25,437 nucleotides of DNA, taken from contig JAIOTF010000331.1 of NCBI GenBank assembly GCA_021107195.1, positions 1-25,437 on the forward strand, read 5' to 3'. Position 1 is the stretch's first letter. Every line of letters begins with the position of its first letter. A program made the position numbers and the translations under genes. Below, in pieces: positions 14,863 to 22,995 of this stretch. This DNA is from Anaerolineaceae bacterium (GTDB lineage Bacteria > Chloroflexota > Anaerolineae > Anaerolineales > Anaerolineaceae). Below the pieces are notes generated by a model. The model saw nothing but the letters and a program-made list of their open reading frames with translations. It searched no databases and had not been told where the DNA came from.

Positions 14863-15525
14863 CTATCTGTCATCCAATATTTCGCCCAGGGGCATAATTG
14901 TATCCCTGTTTTCCTCGACGATTTCAGCCTGAATCCTGCCATTCGTCAATTCCTGCAAGTCTGCCTGAAAGGCCTCAAATCTATCAACCGCAAATTGCAA
15001 AACCAACGTAACATCTACACCAAAATCTTCTTCGATTGTTTTCCCGGAATACTTTCCTGTCAACAACCGGATCCGTTCAAAGAAAGAATATGGAGCTGTC
15101 AGCGTCACTGTATAAGCAGGAAGCTTTACTGCCCTTGGCAGTACTTCCAATACAGATCGTACAGCATCCGAATACGCCCTGACCAAGCCCCCCGTTCCCA
15201 ATTTCGTACCGCCAAAATAGCGAGTTACAACAACAACAATATCCCCCAGTCCGCTGCCCTGTAAAACGCTCAAAATGGGGCGTCCGGCTGTTCCTGATGG
15301 TTCCCCTGCATCACTGCAATGCGCAATCACAGAATTATCATGCCCTATCAGAAAAGCCGGCACATGATGGCTGGCATCTGGAAACGCCGACTTCACCTGT
15401 GCAATGAACGCTTTTGCCTCATCCACAGAAAATGCCGGGGCAGCATCCGCAATAAAGCGCGAATTCTTTACTTTTGTCTCAGTGCGTACCGCAGATGCGG
15501 GGATCAGTTTCAAATCACTCATCAT
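14863..15525 (-). CDS. YigZ/IMPACT-family protein
   Basis: A 220-aa protein. The N-terminal UPF0029/IMPACT domain (about 15-125) includes KNSRFIADA, SHHVPAFLIG, SDAGEPSGTAGRPIL and VVVTRYFGGTKLGTGGLVRAY, diagnostic for YigZ/YvyE. A C-terminal DUF1949-like domain (about 140-205) follows. The eukaryotic homologue IMPACT regulates the GCN2 kinase; the bacterial role is not settled. AGGAGG of its SD includes the TAG stop of the upstream ABC gene (15541-15543), so translation is probably coupled. Tandem ATGs (15523-15525, 15520-15522) are alternative starts. Confidence 0.92.
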   Translation of the reverse strand: MMSDLKLIPASAVRTETKVKNSRFIADAAPAFSVDEAKAFIAQVKSAFPDASHHVPAFLIGHDNSVIAHCSDAGEPSGTAGRPILSVLQGSGLGDIVVVVTRYFGGTKLGTGGLVRAYSDAVRSVLEVLPRAVKLPAYTVTLTAPYSFFERIRLLTGKYSGKTIEEDFGVDVTLVLQFAVDRFEAFQADLQELTNGRIQAEIVEENRDTIMPLGEILDDR

Positions 15526-15540
15526 AAAACCAGTTCCCTC

Positions 15541-17370
15541 CTAAGACTTCCAGCCATGTTTTTCCCACACAGACCAGGATTGTTCCACGTATTCAAGACT
15601 CTGATGACGGAAATAAACATTGTAAAGGTCTGCGTAATGCCCTCCATCGCTAATCAAGCTGTCGTGTGAACCCATTTCTGCAATGCGGCCTTGTTGCATC
15701 ACCACGATCCGATCTGCTGACTTAACCGTAGACAAACGATGAGCAATCAAAATGCTTGTTGAACGGGCAAGGATCAAATCCAGCGCTTGTTGTATCTGCC
15801 ATTCAGTAAAAGGATCAATGCTGGCCGTGGCCTCGTCCAAAATGAAAATTGAAGGACTCTGAATAAGCACGCGCATCAAAGACACCAATTGCCGCTGCCC
15901 CATCGAAAGATATGCACCCCGCTCCCCAGCTTCGGTCTCCAGGCCATTGGGCAAAGCTTCCAGCCATTCCCCGTCACCAATCTGCTTCGCCAATGCCAAT
16001 ATCTCCGTTTCTTGCGCATTTGGGCAAGCATAAACTATATTTTCCATGATCGTGGCGGAAAACAGAAACGGTGATTGAGAAACGATACCTAACTGCTCTC
16101 GAAATTCGGCCAGATCAAACGAACGGATATTTTTGCCGTCGATCAATATCTCTCCATTTTGAAATTCATAAAAGCGGGCGATCAACTTGGCGATCGAAGA
16201 TTTGCCAGCCCCAGTATGTCCCACCAGAGCAATATTTTCACCTGCTTTAATTTTAAGAGAAAATTCTTTAAGCACAGGTTCGTTGTTCTTGTACCGAAAA
16301 TCAACCTGGTCAAATATGATTTCTCCGGTCAGCTTGCCCGGAGACTGGTGATCTTTTTGCACAACCACCGGGGCAGCATCAATTAAGGCAAAAACGCGTT
16401 CGGCTGCTGCAAGGCCGCTTTGCACCTGAGTCAAGTAAGACGACAACATCATTACCGGGAACAAAAACCGGTTGAGGCTCATCAGGAACAGGTACCAGTT
16501 ACCTGCGGTCACAAGACCGTCAATCACACTCATCCCGCCGTAGAATACGAGAATTGCCGTTGCAATCCCGCCCAGAGTGTTGAGGGTTGGAAATACAATT
16601 GATAATACCAATCCTCTGCGGACGTTGACTTCATAAGACAGCACGTTTGCATGTGTAAAGGTGTCAAAGATACTGCGTTCCTGACGAAAATTTTTGGCGA
16701 CCGCAATCCCGCTGACTGTTTCCTTAATGGTTGCATTCACCTCCGCCATTGCCTGCATACCCTGCCGGGTAACCTTTCTTGCCAGCTTTCGGTAAAAGAA
16801 GGCCAGTAAAAATACAATCGGCACGATCAAAATCAAATACAGGAACAATTGCATATTGATGCGAACAAGCACTACGCCCAATACCACGGCCTGAACAATT
16901 TGCGAAATCAGATCGGAAGTTATATTCACCAATTGCCCAAAATCCCGTGTGTCAGAAGTTATCCGTGAGAGAATTCTTCCTGATGAAAACTCGTCATAAA
17001 AAGAAAGATCATGATCCGTTGCTGACTGGAAGGCATCCGTAGCCAATTGCATTACAACATCAGCAACGATACGGATCATCAACCGGCGGTTCATCCAATT
17101 TGCCACCCAGCGCACAACCCCGATCGCGAGAATGATGCCGCCGATTCTGTAAATCACCTCCATGGATGGGTCGATTTCAACCGCATCGATACCGTTTGAA
17201 ACGGCGATAGGCAGCCAAGCCCCCATTCCCGCTATCACAAGCACCAGGAATATCGCCCCGATCAACCGCCAAACATGCGTCCGGAAATATGAAAATATCC
17301 GCCCATATAATTCCCGGTGGGAGGATTTTCGGGCATAATCCTCCGCATTTAACCCTGAAAAAGAGCTCAT
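15541..17370 (-). CDS. ABC exporter half-transporter, subunit with catalytic Glu and degenerate signature
   Basis: A 609-aa protein. The membrane domain has six predicted helices (about 35-320). The nucleotide-binding domain has Walker A GHTGAGKS at 384-391, Q-loop Q432, signature LSMGQ at 488-492 instead of LSGGQ, Walker B ending LDE with catalytic E513, and switch H544. It pairs with the upstream gene (33-bp gap) as a heterodimer. In such exporters (TM287/288, BmrCD type) one ATP site is degenerate. Here this subunit's altered signature would face the partner's non-catalytic Walker B. Substrate unknown; multidrug, lipid or peptide are all possible. Confidence 0.93.
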   Translation of the reverse strand: MSSFSGLNAEDYARKSSHRELYGRIFSYFRTHVWRLIGAIFLVLVIAGMGAWLPIAVSNGIDAVEIDPSMEVIYRIGGIILAIGVVRWVANWMNRRLMIRIVADVVMQLATDAFQSATDHDLSFYDEFSSGRILSRITSDTRDFGQLVNITSDLISQIVQAVVLGVVLVRINMQLFLYLILIVPIVFLLAFFYRKLARKVTRQGMQAMAEVNATIKETVSGIAVAKNFRQERSIFDTFTHANVLSYEVNVRRGLVLSIVFPTLNTLGGIATAILVFYGGMSVIDGLVTAGNWYLFLMSLNRFLFPVMMLSSYLTQVQSGLAAAERVFALIDAAPVVVQKDHQSPGKLTGEIIFDQVDFRYKNNEPVLKEFSLKIKAGENIALVGHTGAGKSSIAKLIARFYEFQNGEILIDGKNIRSFDLAEFREQLGIVSQSPFLFSATIMENIVYACPNAQETEILALAKQIGDGEWLEALPNGLETEAGERGAYLSMGQRQLVSLMRVLIQSPSIFILDEATASIDPFTEWQIQQALDLILARSTSILIAHRLSTVKSADRIVVMQQGRIAEMGSHDSLISDGGHYADLYNVYFRHQSLEYVEQSWSVWEKHGWKS

Positions 17371-17403
17371 CCCTGTCTTCCTGCTTCTTTATTCAATCTG
17401 ATT

Positions 17404-19167
17404 TCAACGAGTAAATATACGCTGGTATATCGGAGAAGACTGGAGCAATTCTTCGTGTGTACCAACAGCTTCCAGTTTCCCTTTGCCCATGACAAGAATC
17501 AAATCTGCCAAACGTATTTGTGATAACCGGTGGGTAATGATAAATGTTGTCCGGCCGCGTGACGCATCAAAAATTGCCTGCTGAATCAAATCCTCAGTCG
17601 CGCTGTCAATTGCGCTTGTCGAGTCATCCAACACAAGAATTTTTGGATCAGCCAGGAACGCCCTGGCAAGAGCAAGCCGTTGGCGCTGACCGCCGGATAA
17701 AGTTGCGCCGCGCTCGCCCACAACTGTTTGGTACGCTTTATCAAATAAGAGAATAAACTCATGGGCTTGAGCCGCTTTTGCCGCCTCTTCAATCTTTTCA
17801 TGTGACGCACCCTGGTATCCAAAAGCAATATTTTCCTCCACGGTTCGGGAGAAGAGAAAAATATCCTGCTCGATGATAGAAATGCTTGTGCGAAGCGATT
17901 CCAAATTCCAATTTCGCACATCCACACCGTCAACCAGCACCTGACCATCGGTCACGTCGTAAATTCGATTAATGAGCTTAATCAAGCTTGTTTTGCCGGA
18001 ACCAGTCTGCCCCACAATCGCAACTGTTTGACCGGGCTTCACCTTGAAGGATACATCTTTCAAAATCGGTTCATTCTCTTCGTAATAAAAACAGACATTA
18101 CGAAATTCAACCTCCCCTCGCATCAACTGCGAATGTCCTTCGGCATTCTGGTCAAGTTTATTCTCTTTATTGAGCAATTCCAGAATGCGGCGAGCTCCCG
18201 CAAGACCAGATGAAATTTGAGAATACGCAAATAATGAAATAAAGGTTGGGAAATCAAGCATCATCAAAACGCCAAAGTATCCAACGACATCCCCCAGATT
18301 AATCGCTCCTTTATTGAACAATAACAGGGCATGCAGTAAACCTACAGCCAAAGAGAGATAAAAAAACAGAAGCGGTACAAATCTGGCTTCAACGTTGCCT
18401 TGCCGGACCACGGCATCTCTGTAACGTTTTGCGTTTCTGCCAAAACGCATGACCTCGCCAACCTCTTGCGCTGCTCCTTTTACAGTTTCGATCCCATCCA
18501 GCGATTCAGATAACCGGGTATTCAACTTGCCAAATGAACTACGCACATCATCCGAGATGGGACGCAAGACTTTAAGATAACGCCACAGAGCTGCAAAGAA
18601 AAAGAGCGTAAACACGATGGGGGTTAACAATAATTGTGGATGAAAACTCCCGGATAGCACCAGAGGCATTACCAGGAACATCATCGAGCCAGCGACAAGA
18701 TTGATCCCGGGGCTGAAAAGGAAATTGACTTCCCGAACATCATTGGTTGCCCTCGCCATCATATCACCCACTGATTGCAGGCTGTGGAATGTCATGCTTT
18801 TTCCCAACAGATTTACATAAAGCTCTTCTCTGATCTTCAGTTCAATTTTTTGTGCAACCAGCTCAAAGCCATAATTACGCATAAATTGCGCTGCGCCGCG
18901 CACCAATTGGCTTCCCACAATTAACCAGGCATACAACGCCAATGAACCGGATTCGCCCGGTGTACCCAAAAGCAAATTGAATGCACGCCCGATTATGATA
19001 GGGGTAATGGAAAAAAGCGCTGCATTGCCAAACGCCCCCAAAAACGCCATCAGCAACAAGCGCCATTGATGTATGGCGTGCGAAAATATCCAGCGCGCCG
19101 GACCACGCCGGTCACTTTCATATTGTTTAGAAATAGTGAATTCAGATAATGTTGATTGCTCTTGCAC
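17404..19167 (-). CDS. ABC exporter half-transporter, subunit with non-catalytic Walker B and canonical signature
   Basis: A 587-aa protein with a membrane domain (about 33-320, six helices). The NBD has Walker A GQTGSGKT at 386-393, Q434, canonical LSGGQ at 490-494, Walker B LVLDD with D515 where the catalytic Glu is expected, and H546. The Glu-to-Asp change is typical of the degenerate-site subunit of heterodimeric exporters. It starts at GTG (19165-19167) with GGTGA upstream, following the promoter at 19232-19240. First gene of ABC-ABC-YigZ. Confidence 0.93.
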   Translation of the reverse strand: MQEQSTLSEFTISKQYESDRRGPARWIFSHAIHQWRLLLMAFLGAFGNAALFSITPIIIGRAFNLLLGTPGESGSLALYAWLIVGSQLVRGAAQFMRNYGFELVAQKIELKIREELYVNLLGKSMTFHSLQSVGDMMARATNDVREVNFLFSPGINLVAGSMMFLVMPLVLSGSFHPQLLLTPIVFTLFFFAALWRYLKVLRPISDDVRSSFGKLNTRLSESLDGIETVKGAAQEVGEVMRFGRNAKRYRDAVVRQGNVEARFVPLLFFYLSLAVGLLHALLLFNKGAINLGDVVGYFGVLMMLDFPTFISLFAYSQISSGLAGARRILELLNKENKLDQNAEGHSQLMRGEVEFRNVCFYYEENEPILKDVSFKVKPGQTVAIVGQTGSGKTSLIKLINRIYDVTDGQVLVDGVDVRNWNLESLRTSISIIEQDIFLFSRTVEENIAFGYQGASHEKIEEAAKAAQAHEFILLFDKAYQTVVGERGATLSGGQRQRLALARAFLADPKILVLDDSTSAIDSATEDLIQQAIFDASRGRTTFIITHRLSQIRLADLILVMGKGKLEAVGTHEELLQSSPIYQRIFTR

Positions 19168-19231
19168 GCTTTCACCAATAATTTGATTTTACTCCAGCAT
19201 GAGGAGTTCCTTGCCTAGTAAGTGGTCATGA

Positions 19232-19240
19232 ATTCTAGCA
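19232..19240 (-). promoter_or_regulatory. Extended -10 promoter of the ABC exporter operon
   Basis: On the minus strand this reads TGC-TAGAAT, an extended -10. No good -35 is visible. The predicted start is near 19225, giving a leader of about 58 nt. The leader contains a weak 5-bp hairpin (ACTCC, 7-nt loop, GGAGT). Confidence 0.45.
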
Positions 19241-19275
19241 CATACCAAAACTTTTTCCGGAACGTACTAAATACT

Positions 19276-21414
19276 TTATTCTGCTTCAACCCAGCTCAAG
19301 GAAATACGTCCCCGATCAATATCAATACTGTCAATCTCAACTTCCAGAATGTTACCAATTTGCAAACGGTGTCCCCGCGGGATCTTGCTGATATGCATCA
19401 AACCATCCTGTTTTACACCGATGTCGATGAAAGCCCCAAAATCAATCACATTGCGAACCGTGCCTTTCAAGCGCATCCCTACCATCAGGTCGTCCATCGA
19501 CAAAATATCATTTCGCAAGATGGGTGCTGGCAAATCTTCGCGTGGATCACGCCCCGGTCGCACGAGCTGTTCATAAATATCGTCCAGAGTGGGCACGCCG
19601 ACATTCAATTCCTTTGCCAGCACTTCGACAGGATTTTCGATTTTGAAATTCTCAAGCACTTCCCGCCTCTGCTCAACCGAAGATTGGAGATTCAGATTGC
19701 TTTTCAATAGAATCGTTTCAGCTACCGGGTAACTTTCCGGATGGATCGCGCTCATATCCAATGGGTTGTCACCGCCACGAATTCGCAAGAATCCTGCCGC
19801 TTGTTCAAAGGCCTTGTTACCCAAACCTGATACGTTTTTCAATGCCTTGCGGCTTTTGAAAGGTCCCTCTTCATCCCGGAACGCAACGATGCGCTCTGCA
19901 AGTTTGGGCCCCAACCCTGAAACATAGGTCAACAATGCGGGAGAAGCTGTGTTAACATCCACCCCAACCTGATTCACCGCACTCCCCACTACCGCGTCCA
20001 ACGCAGAGCCTAACTCCGTCTGGTTAACATCATGTTGGTACATTCCTACCCCAATAGCCTTTGGTTCAATCTTCACAAGCTCTGCAAGAGGGTCTTGCAC
20101 CCGGCGGGCAATCGAAACCGCACCGCGTATGCTCACATCGAGGTTCGGCATCTCTCTGCGCGCTTCCGGGCTTGCGCTGTATACACTCGCACCTGCTTCG
20201 TTCGTTATGATGTAATTTAAATTTCCGCCTACGCGCTGGATCAACTCCGCAGCGAGCTTTTCTGTCTCACGAGATGCTGTGCCATTGCCGATGGAAATCA
20301 AATCAACCAGGTGCTTCTTGACCAGTTTCTCCAGTAATTCCAGAGTCGCATTCCACTTTTTCTCATTGAAATGAGGATAGATCGTACCCGTATCCAAAAT
20401 CTTGCCAGTGGAATCAACGATCGCAATTTTGCATCCGGTACGATAACCTGGGTCTATGCCCATCACAGTATGCCCGCTTAGCGGCGGCTGTGTAAGCAAA
20501 GACCGCAAGTTGGTCGCAAAGACATTGATGGCATGCTTCTCAGCTGTTTTAGTCAAACCACGCCGAATGTCGCGTTCAATTGCCGGTAGCAACAAGCGAT
20601 TTGCGCCATCTTCAAGCGCCAACATCAACTGGTCATCAAAGGGTGATAGAGGTGTAGCAGAGAAATATTTCTCCATCGCATTTCGCCAATCACGATCTGG
20701 CACTTCCATCTTCACTCGCAGAACTTTTTCCTTCTCACCGCGGTTGATTGCCAAAACCTGATGTGGCTGTATTCTTTCAATCCGCTGACGAAATTCATAA
20801 TATGTGCGGTATACACCCCGTTCATCTTTGGCGCCAGATTTCTTTTCGGCAAGGAGTGATCCAAATTTCAGGGCCTTTTCACGCGTGATGCGCCGCACGT
20901 CCGAATGGTCAGTGGCCATTTCTGCAACAATATCCCTGGCTCCGGCCAATGCAGCTTCCACATCTGGCACATCATCTGTCAAATACTCCTGCGCCGCATC
21001 CTCTGCCGTACCTTTAATAATCTGCTGTGCCAGAATACGATCCGCAAGCTCCTGCAAACCTCGGGAGCGTGCCACGGAAGCCCTGGTTTTCCTTTTCCGT
21101 TTATAAGGCTGATAAATATCTTCCAATGCGGTCAAAGTATCTGCTTCAACAAGCCGCTTCATGATCTCATCTGTCATCTTGCCCTGTGACTCAATGGAAG
21201 CAACAATACTGGCTCGGCGTTCATCCATATTTGTAAAACGCTTGACCAAAGCTTCCACCTGTCGAAGCTGCTCTTCATCCAATTTACCTGTGCGTTCCTT
21301 GCGGTAACGAGCAATAAATGGAATCGTATTCCCTTCACTTAGCAACTCAATTGTCGCTGCGACCTGGCTGACCTTCAATTTCAATGCACTTGCTATTCGT
21401 TCTTCATATGCCAT
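19276..21414 (-). CDS. tex: Tex-family RNA-binding transcription accessory protein
   Basis: A 712-aa protein of normal Tex length. Domains in order: N-terminal helical Tex domain with PFIARYRKERTG (about 32-43), a long helical core, the YqgF/RNase H-like domain starting VMGIDPGYRTGCK (about 317-329), helix-hairpin-helix region (about 490-570, with SGLGPKLAERIVAFRDEEG and SGLGNKAFEQAAGFLRI), and a C-terminal S1 RNA-binding domain (about 645-709, LKGTVRNVIDFGAFIDIG). Tex binds RNA and is the bacterial relative of Spt6. It affects transcription and, in some species, toxin expression or stress survival. A promoter lies at 21465-21493, so it is probably monocistronic. Confidence 0.95.
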   Translation of the reverse strand: MAYEERIASALKLKVSQVAATIELLSEGNTIPFIARYRKERTGKLDEEQLRQVEALVKRFTNMDERRASIVASIESQGKMTDEIMKRLVEADTLTALEDIYQPYKRKRKTRASVARSRGLQELADRILAQQIIKGTAEDAAQEYLTDDVPDVEAALAGARDIVAEMATDHSDVRRITREKALKFGSLLAEKKSGAKDERGVYRTYYEFRQRIERIQPHQVLAINRGEKEKVLRVKMEVPDRDWRNAMEKYFSATPLSPFDDQLMLALEDGANRLLLPAIERDIRRGLTKTAEKHAINVFATNLRSLLTQPPLSGHTVMGIDPGYRTGCKIAIVDSTGKILDTGTIYPHFNEKKWNATLELLEKLVKKHLVDLISIGNGTASRETEKLAAELIQRVGGNLNYIITNEAGASVYSASPEARREMPNLDVSIRGAVSIARRVQDPLAELVKIEPKAIGVGMYQHDVNQTELGSALDAVVGSAVNQVGVDVNTASPALLTYVSGLGPKLAERIVAFRDEEGPFKSRKALKNVSGLGNKAFEQAAGFLRIRGGDNPLDMSAIHPESYPVAETILLKSNLNLQSSVEQRREVLENFKIENPVEVLAKELNVGVPTLDDIYEQLVRPGRDPREDLPAPILRNDILSMDDLMVGMRLKGTVRNVIDFGAFIDIGVKQDGLMHISKIPRGHRLQIGNILEVEIDSIDIDRGRISLSWVEAE

Positions 21415-21464
21415 TCTTATTATTCTTTCCTTTTTTCTTCAAGTTCATCTCTAACAGCCACCCG

Positions 21465-21493
21465 ATTATAGAACATTCGCCCTATAAGCGCAA
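21465..21493 (-). promoter_or_regulatory. Promoter of tex
   Basis: A perfect TATAAT (minus strand, 21470-21465) with TTGCGC 17 bp upstream (21493-21488; weak -35). Predicted start is near 21457, a leader of about 43 nt. Confidence 0.5.
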
Positions 21494-21524
21494 GGACATC
21501 ATTACATCACATGGCTACACGAAA

Positions 21525-21554
21525 CAATGCCCGCAACTTCCTTTGCGAGCATTG
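21525..21554 (-). terminator. Hairpin terminator after the DUF364 gene
   Basis: A 12-bp stem (21525-21536 with 21543-21554) and 6-nt loop. The one imperfect pair is a G-U wobble only in the minus-strand RNA, which suggests the hairpin is selected in that orientation. It is followed by a short T-rich TTTCG. It lies 26 bp beyond the DUF364 stop. Confidence 0.6.
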
Positions 21555-21579
21555 CCTATTTCTGCCTCTTCCAACAGGC

Positions 21580-22335
21580 CTATTTCAATGCAGGCGACGT
21601 CATTGTCACCAAACGTATACCAGCGTGATGAATCTGCCTGAAATTTGCCCCCTGCTCCAGAAATCGCAACACAGCATCTGGATCAGTGATCACTGACCCA
21701 GCCAATAAACTTGCACCATAATCAAAAGCCACTGGATGAAGTGGTGTTGTTGGTCCAAGCAACAATTTGACCGCTTCAGGCGAACACATTTTAAAGACAT
21801 CTTCAAAACTATGATTCACTAACGTCATCGATGTGATTGCCACCACTTCTGCGTTCGGTAACACTTCCTGTGACATCTCAGCAGGCAATTCACCATCATG
21901 GGGATTCTTCTCCAGGATTGTCAGCTTGCCAACCTTGTCCTTGATACGCGGGATAAAAGGGAAACTGCCAATTAACGCAACGGATTTTCCCGCTCCATAT
22001 TGAGTTATCACGTCTTCTGCGTTGATATCAACAAGATCTTTCTCCGCGGGGTCAGGCAGCAATGCGTTCAGCGTTGCCATTCCCAGGCTCGTTTTGGTCA
22101 AACGCTCCGAAAGAGCAAACTCCGCTAATTCCTTTGCGCTCAAATCAAGCAAATGGCCTGCCTCAGGCACATCTGGCTCGCGGCCGTGTTGGTGTTCTTC
22201 TGTCACTGTAGAAGCCAGCCCACACTGACGTCGCCCCTCAACTTCCACAATTACAGCTGTCCAATGCAGACCAATGCGCACATCCAGCACTTTTCCATCT
22301 GGCAACACTTTCATCAAATTCTCGGTCAGTCCCAT
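21580..22335 (-). CDS. DUF364 / DUF4213 Rossmann-like protein
   Basis: A 251-aa protein. The N-terminal half resembles DUF4213 (VLDVRIGLHWTAVIVE, then SLGMATLNALLP about 83-94). The C-terminal half is the DUF364 Rossmann-like domain with VALIGSFPFIPRIKD, ILEKNPHDGELP, EVVAITSMTLVNHSFED and LLGPTTPLHPVAFDYGA. Family members are proposed to handle metals or metal cofactors; this is not established. The SD GAGGGA is about 5 nt upstream of the ATG. It is preceded by the 141-aa helical gene (35-bp gap) and probably shares its transcript. Confidence 0.82.
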   Translation of the reverse strand: MGLTENLMKVLPDGKVLDVRIGLHWTAVIVEVEGRRQCGLASTVTEEHQHGREPDVPEAGHLLDLSAKELAEFALSERLTKTSLGMATLNALLPDPAEKDLVDINAEDVITQYGAGKSVALIGSFPFIPRIKDKVGKLTILEKNPHDGELPAEMSQEVLPNAEVVAITSMTLVNHSFEDVFKMCSPEAVKLLLGPTTPLHPVAFDYGASLLAGSVITDPDAVLRFLEQGANFRQIHHAGIRLVTMTSPALK

Positions 22336-22370
22336 TTTTCCCTCGTAGTTTTGATTTTATTCAGCTTCTT

Positions 22371-22796
22371 TTATTCGCTTTTACCCTGGGTCTGTAAATG
22401 TTTCCAGGCCCCCACCCAGGGTGTGCCCAGGCGGTGGCGTGTTGGGATTTGCTCTTTGTTCAATTTCTGCGCAACTTGCGCAAGCAGCATCGCCATGGAT
22501 GCCCAATCATCATCCATCAATGCTGTGCGCAAACGTTCACTGAGCAATTGACTCCACTCCCACTCCAGGCGAAACCGATCGGCCTTTACCCAATATCCCC
22601 GTTTCTCCCAGGCAGCGACAGTAGTGTCAATGGTATTATGAATTTCTTGCAATGCCAGCACAATGAATGCGGCCATATCTTTCGAATCGGCAGTAGGTTC
22701 GGTTTGTTTACCAAGTTCCCGAATTGCCAGAACCACTGACCTGGCAAGCCGCTTACGCTGTTTTCCGGCAGTTTCTGGATTAATGACCCTGCTCAC
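22371..22796 (-). CDS. Helical protein of unknown function (141 aa)
   Basis: Predicted all-alpha and soluble, rich in Ala, Leu, Trp and Arg (WEKRGYWVKADRFRLEWEW near 78-96). No recognised motif. The frame can be read from a TTG at 22806-22808, but that codon overlaps the SD GGAGG (22801-22805). The GTG at 22794-22796 has this SD 4-5 nt upstream and is the likelier start. First gene of a pair with DUF364. Confidence 0.7.
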   Translation of the reverse strand: MSRVINPETAGKQRKRLARSVVLAIRELGKQTEPTADSKDMAAFIVLALQEIHNTIDTTVAAWEKRGYWVKADRFRLEWEWSQLLSERLRTALMDDDWASMAMLLAQVAQKLNKEQIPTRHRLGTPWVGAWKHLQTQGKSE

Positions 22797-22833
22797 AACA
22801 TCCTCCAATAATTAAGTGTACCCCCGCTTGTCG

Positions 22834-22839
22834 ATTATA
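22834..22839 (-). promoter_or_regulatory. Candidate -10 element for the 141-aa gene/DUF364 pair
   Basis: A perfect TATAAT on the minus strand about 38 nt upstream of the GTG start. No convincing -35. Upstream of it, at 22862-22881, overlapping inverted repeats (GGGGT-TTT-ACCCC and GTAAAA...TTTTAC) occupy the space between this promoter and the divergent one at 22943. Confidence 0.4.
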
Positions 22840-22868
22840 ACCCAGATGGATAAACTCTTCGTAAAAAT

Positions 22869-22881
22869 GGGGTTTTACCCC
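22869..22881. repeat. Small GGGGT-TTT-ACCCC palindrome in a divergent intergenic region
   Basis: A perfect 5-bp inverted repeat with a 3-nt spacer. It overlaps an alternative GTAAAA/TTTTAC 6-bp pairing (22861-22866 with 22873-22878). It lies between divergent promoters, where an operator would sit. No regulator is known. Confidence 0.35.
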
Positions 22882-22942
22882 CAACGCAGCACATACAACG
22901 CCTGTTGATAATATATAATGATCGTATTACTACATCTTGATA

Positions 22943-22971
22943 TTGACAAATTTTCTTACGATACCTATTAC
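22943..22971 (+). promoter_or_regulatory. Strong housekeeping promoter of the clostripain-family gene
   Basis: Perfect TTGACA (22943-22948), 17-bp spacer, TATTAC (22966-22971). The start of transcription is near 22978, so the leader is only about 18 nt and still contains the GAGAGGAG SD. Confidence 0.65.
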
Positions 22972-22995
22972 CCGTGTTTTTGAGAGGAGATTCGC

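Noticed and set aside
15888..15920. LSMGQ signature as a sign of a decaying ABC pseudogene
   Set aside because: The gene is intact and the change complements the partner's Asp-for-Glu, as expected in asymmetric exporters.
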